Below are positions 3,493 to 5,231 of a DNA stretch of 5,231 nucleotides, piece by piece (within the stretch, counting starts at the first letter, position 1; each line of letters begins with the position of its first letter). The notes under the pieces were generated by a model. The model saw nothing but the letters and a program-made list of their open reading frames with translations. It was not told the origin of the DNA and did no database searches. Both the position numbers and the translations under genes were made by a program. This stretch comes from Geopsychrobacter sp. (GTDB taxonomy: Bacteria; Desulfobacterota; Desulfuromonadia; Desulfuromonadales; Geopsychrobacteraceae). The stretch spans positions 1 to 5,231 of the forward strand of contig JAUXIR010000156.1 of NCBI GenBank assembly GCA_030620915.1, given 5' to 3'.

Positions 3493-5231
3493 TCATTTCT
3501 CCTTATTGCGAAATTTTTTAAATATCCCACGCGATGGCTCCGGCTGCCCTCGCCTTAAATTGATCAGCCGCAGTTCACGTAGCGCCTCAGTGCAGCTCGG
3601 ATTTGCCTGAACCGCCATTTCGAAAGATTTTTCAGATTGCCTCTCTTTGTTCAGGGCCTGATAAACATACCCCAGGAAGAGGTGAGTCTCCTCAAACCCG
3701 GGATTCAGTTCACGTGAGGCCAGCAGAATTTCAAGGGCCTGGTTCTGAAAACCAACATTCTCAGGTGAGGATTTAAAGACGGCCCAGGCGTAACTGGTCA
3801 GATATTCTGGCTCTTCCGGACTCAATTCAATCGATATCTTCAACTTGGTTACCGCATCTCGAAACTGTCTTATCTTGAGCAACGAGCGTCCTTGCTGAAA
3901 AGCAGTTTCGGCTTCGATCACCTGGTTGACATCAATTTTCGCTTTTGGTCCGTTCTCCAATTCATCCCGATATCCAGTACGTGTAGTCGGATTGCTGAGC
4001 ACGGTATAGGCCTGGGTGACATGGCCGAAAATTTCGTTAACCTTATTCTCCATATCGTTTGACAACCCCCGTCCCAGATAGCGATCGGGGTGATACTGCT
4101 TGGCCAGCTTATAATAGGCGCGACGTACGGTTGTACTATCGGACTTATGGCCAATATCGAGTGCAGCAAAATAATCCGCAGGCATAATCCGCTTGTAATC
4201 TTCCAAAATCTGCTTGCGCAACTCACTGTCGATCGGACGATCAGCCTTACGCCGGGCCCGCGCATCATCATCAAGCCTGCTGGCAGTGGTCTGAGGTATC
4301 ACCATGCCGGCAATCAGCAGCGCGGCCATGACCTGTTGGACCTCACGCTTTGAAAGGGGGTGCCGCGCCAGAATTGATTCGAGGGTCAAATCACCCAGAC
4401 ATTCAGAAAAAATCTCTTCACCACGGCGTGAGAGTCCCATCTCCTGGAACAGATAGATCGGGTTTTCAGCCTGTTTGGGATAGTCAGTCAAATAAGTTCG
4501 TAGATACTCCTCAACCCGTTCCTTGTCCCAGTAACATTTAATGCCTTCAAGGATCAATGCCGCCGGCGAAAGTTCGATATTGGTGACATTTTTCTTGAAG
4601 TCCTCCTGTGGCACGAAACGAAACAGACCCTCAGACCAGGCAAAAACATTGAGTAATTTTTCGGTAACCTGCCGCTTAAGGGCATCATGCATATCCTGTG
4701 GCGTCAGCAGACCCATCTCGATCAGCACTGTTCCCTGTAACCGACCGGAAGACTTACTATTTTCGATAGACTGATCGCAATCGACCTGAGTGATCACGTC
4801 ATCCTTCACCAGCATCCGGCCCAGGCATTCACCCAGGATATTGGAACGGGCGAAGATCGGATAGCCCTTTTTGATGTAGATGATCTTCTTGGCCGATTTC
4901 TTGTGGATATGCAACAATCCAGTCAGTTTTTGCTGGTAGAGCCGATGTAGAAGTTGAGGAAATTCTGTCGTGCTCAGGCTCCCCGAGAACGGATTGCTCT
5001 CAGCGGTTGCAGGGATATCGTTCTTCTTTGCAGCAGGGTCGGGGGAAGGTGCAGGAGCGTCTTTGATCTGCTCCGTCCGATCTTCAGGTTGAGCAACTGC
5101 AGATTCCGAAGCGGCTCCGATTTGCGCCTCAACCACCTCAAATAAATCTGTCACCGTAAAGGGTTTCAGCAAGAAGGCACTGGCTCCATATTCCTTCAGC
5201 GCCGCTTCCATCTGTTGCGCTGTTTTAAACA
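3493..5231 (-). CDS. Receiver-DUF4388-J domain-TPR fusion protein (N-terminus outside window)
   Basis: This minus-strand gene enters from the right edge; the frame is open through 5231 (six codons before the Met at 5211), so that Met is internal. Numbering from it: 1-33 is the end of a receiver domain (YGASAFLLKPF, with the conserved Lys-Pro-Phe); 34-72 is an Ala/Pro/charged linker; about 74-200 is a DUF4388/PATAN-like domain (FSGSLSTTEFPQLLHRLYQQKLTG ... in pieces: GSLSTTEFPQLL, KLTGLLHI, LIEMGLLTPQDM, AWSEGLFRF); 245-305 is a winged-helix-like segment; 346-417 is a J domain with AYYKLAKQY and intact HPD (374-376); 430-550 is TPR-like helical pairs; the tail is basic. Intact HPD means it could stimulate an Hsp70 (DnaK) ATPase; the TPRs and DUF4388 probably bind partners. 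No signal peptide or membrane segment is visible, so it is likely cytoplasmic. Phosphorylation through the receiver is expected but its Asp is off-window. It is convergent with the PilZ operon. Confidence 0.9.
   Translation of the reverse strand, partial: FKTAQQMEAALKEYGASAFLLKPFTVTDLFEVVEAQIGAASESAVAQPEDRTEQIKDAPAPSPDPAAKKNDIPATAESNPFSGSLSTTEFPQLLHRLYQQKLTGLLHIHKKSAKKIIYIKKGYPIFARSNILGECLGRMLVKDDVITQVDCDQSIENSKSSGRLQGTVLIEMGLLTPQDMHDALKRQVTEKLLNVFAWSEGLFRFVPQEDFKKNVTNIELSPAALILEGIKCYWDKERVEEYLRTYLTDYPKQAENPIYLFQEMGLSRRGEEIFSECLGDLTLESILARHPLSKREVQQVMAALLIAGMVIPQTTASRLDDDARARRKADRPIDSELRKQILEDYKRIMPADYFAALDIGHKSDSTTVRRAYYKLAKQYHPDRYLGRGLSNDMENKVNEIFGHVTQAYTVLSNPTTRTGYRDELENGPKAKIDVNQVIEAETAFQQGRSLLKIRQFRDAVTKLKISIELSPEEPEYLTSYAWAVFKSSPENVGFQNQALEILLASRELNPGFEETHLFLGYVYQALNKERQSEKSFEMAVQANPSCTEALRELRLINLRRGQPEPSRGIFKKFRNKEK
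3499..3504 (-). promoter_or_regulatory. Strong Shine-Dalgarno for the candidate micro-lipoprotein
   Basis: On the minus strand this is AAGGAG, the anti-16S core, made of the penultimate Lys-Glu codons of the J-domain gene. It lies 9 nt before the ATG at 3489. Another ATG overlapping the stop (3496-3494) is only 2 nt from the site, too close, which favours the lipoprotein frame. Confidence 0.5.

Noticed and set aside
3365..3496. Alternative ORF starting at the ATGA that overlaps the J-domain stop (minus strand)
   Set aside because: It overlaps the stop in the classic ATGA manner, but its ATG is only 2 nt from AAGGAG, it runs antisense into the PilZ gene, and its product has no signal or domain; the ATG at 3489 has better spacing and a clear lipobox.
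3422..3530. Possible intrinsic terminator between the convergent genes
   Set aside because: Only short A/T palindromes (such as AAAATTTT near 3479-3486 and an A/T run near 3511-3523) are present; there is no GC stem followed by a T run.
4090..4774. Plus-strand open frames opposite the J-domain fusion gene
   Set aside because: They run antisense to DUF4388 and J-domain coding sequence with intact motifs, and their products have no recognisable features.
1..5231. CRISPR arrays, tRNA/rRNA genes, insertion sequences, attachment sites
   Set aside because: No regularly spaced repeats, cloverleaf-like segments, transposase motifs or terminal inverted repeats were seen on reading both strands.

Overview
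The window carries six protein-coding genes, one of them too short for ordinary gene callers. Their content suggests a Gram-negative, probably anaerobic or microaerobic deltaproteobacterium of the Desulfuromonas/Geobacter type (inference). The signs are a moderate G+C content, an RND exporter, a SpoIIE-type phosphatase next to a PilZ protein, and a receiver/DUF4388/J-domain/TPR fusion. This is family-level recognition, not a database match.

Layout, left to right. (1) Positions 1-986 (+) hold the C-terminal part of an RND inner-membrane exporter, cut by the left edge. It ends at a strong tandem-hairpin intrinsic terminator (990-1046). (2) Positions 1153-3421 (+) hold a compact three-gene run: a TtcA-type tRNA thiolase with unusual extra cysteines, a stand-alone SpoIIE/PP2C phosphatase that starts at a TTG inside the end of ttcA, and a pseudo-receiver + PilZ protein 3 nt further on. 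The spacing (26-nt overlap, then a 3-nt gap) suggests one transcript with translational coupling. (3) Positions 5231-3418 (-) run towards that operon. They hold a large fusion protein (end of a receiver domain, DUF4388/PATAN-like domain, winged-helix-like segment, J domain with intact HPD, TPR repeats), cut by the right edge. A 23-codon ORF then starts 3 nt after its stop.

The most unusual observation is that small ORF (3489-3418, -). It has a perfect AAGGAG embedded in the last codons of the J-domain gene, a textbook lipoprotein signal peptide ending in LAGC, and a predicted mature lipopeptide of only eight residues with three cysteines in a (I/V)PC repeat. Its stop codon interlocks with the stop codon of the convergent PilZ gene.

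Functionally, the central operon pairs a tRNA-modification enzyme with two signalling proteins. One is a Ser/Thr phosphatase with no sensor domain of its own. The other is a PilZ protein whose receiver part appears to have lost its phospho-acceptor and whose second c-di-GMP motif is degenerate. The facing gene adds another receiver-based protein. Only the domain assignments are well supported; links between these proteins are inference.
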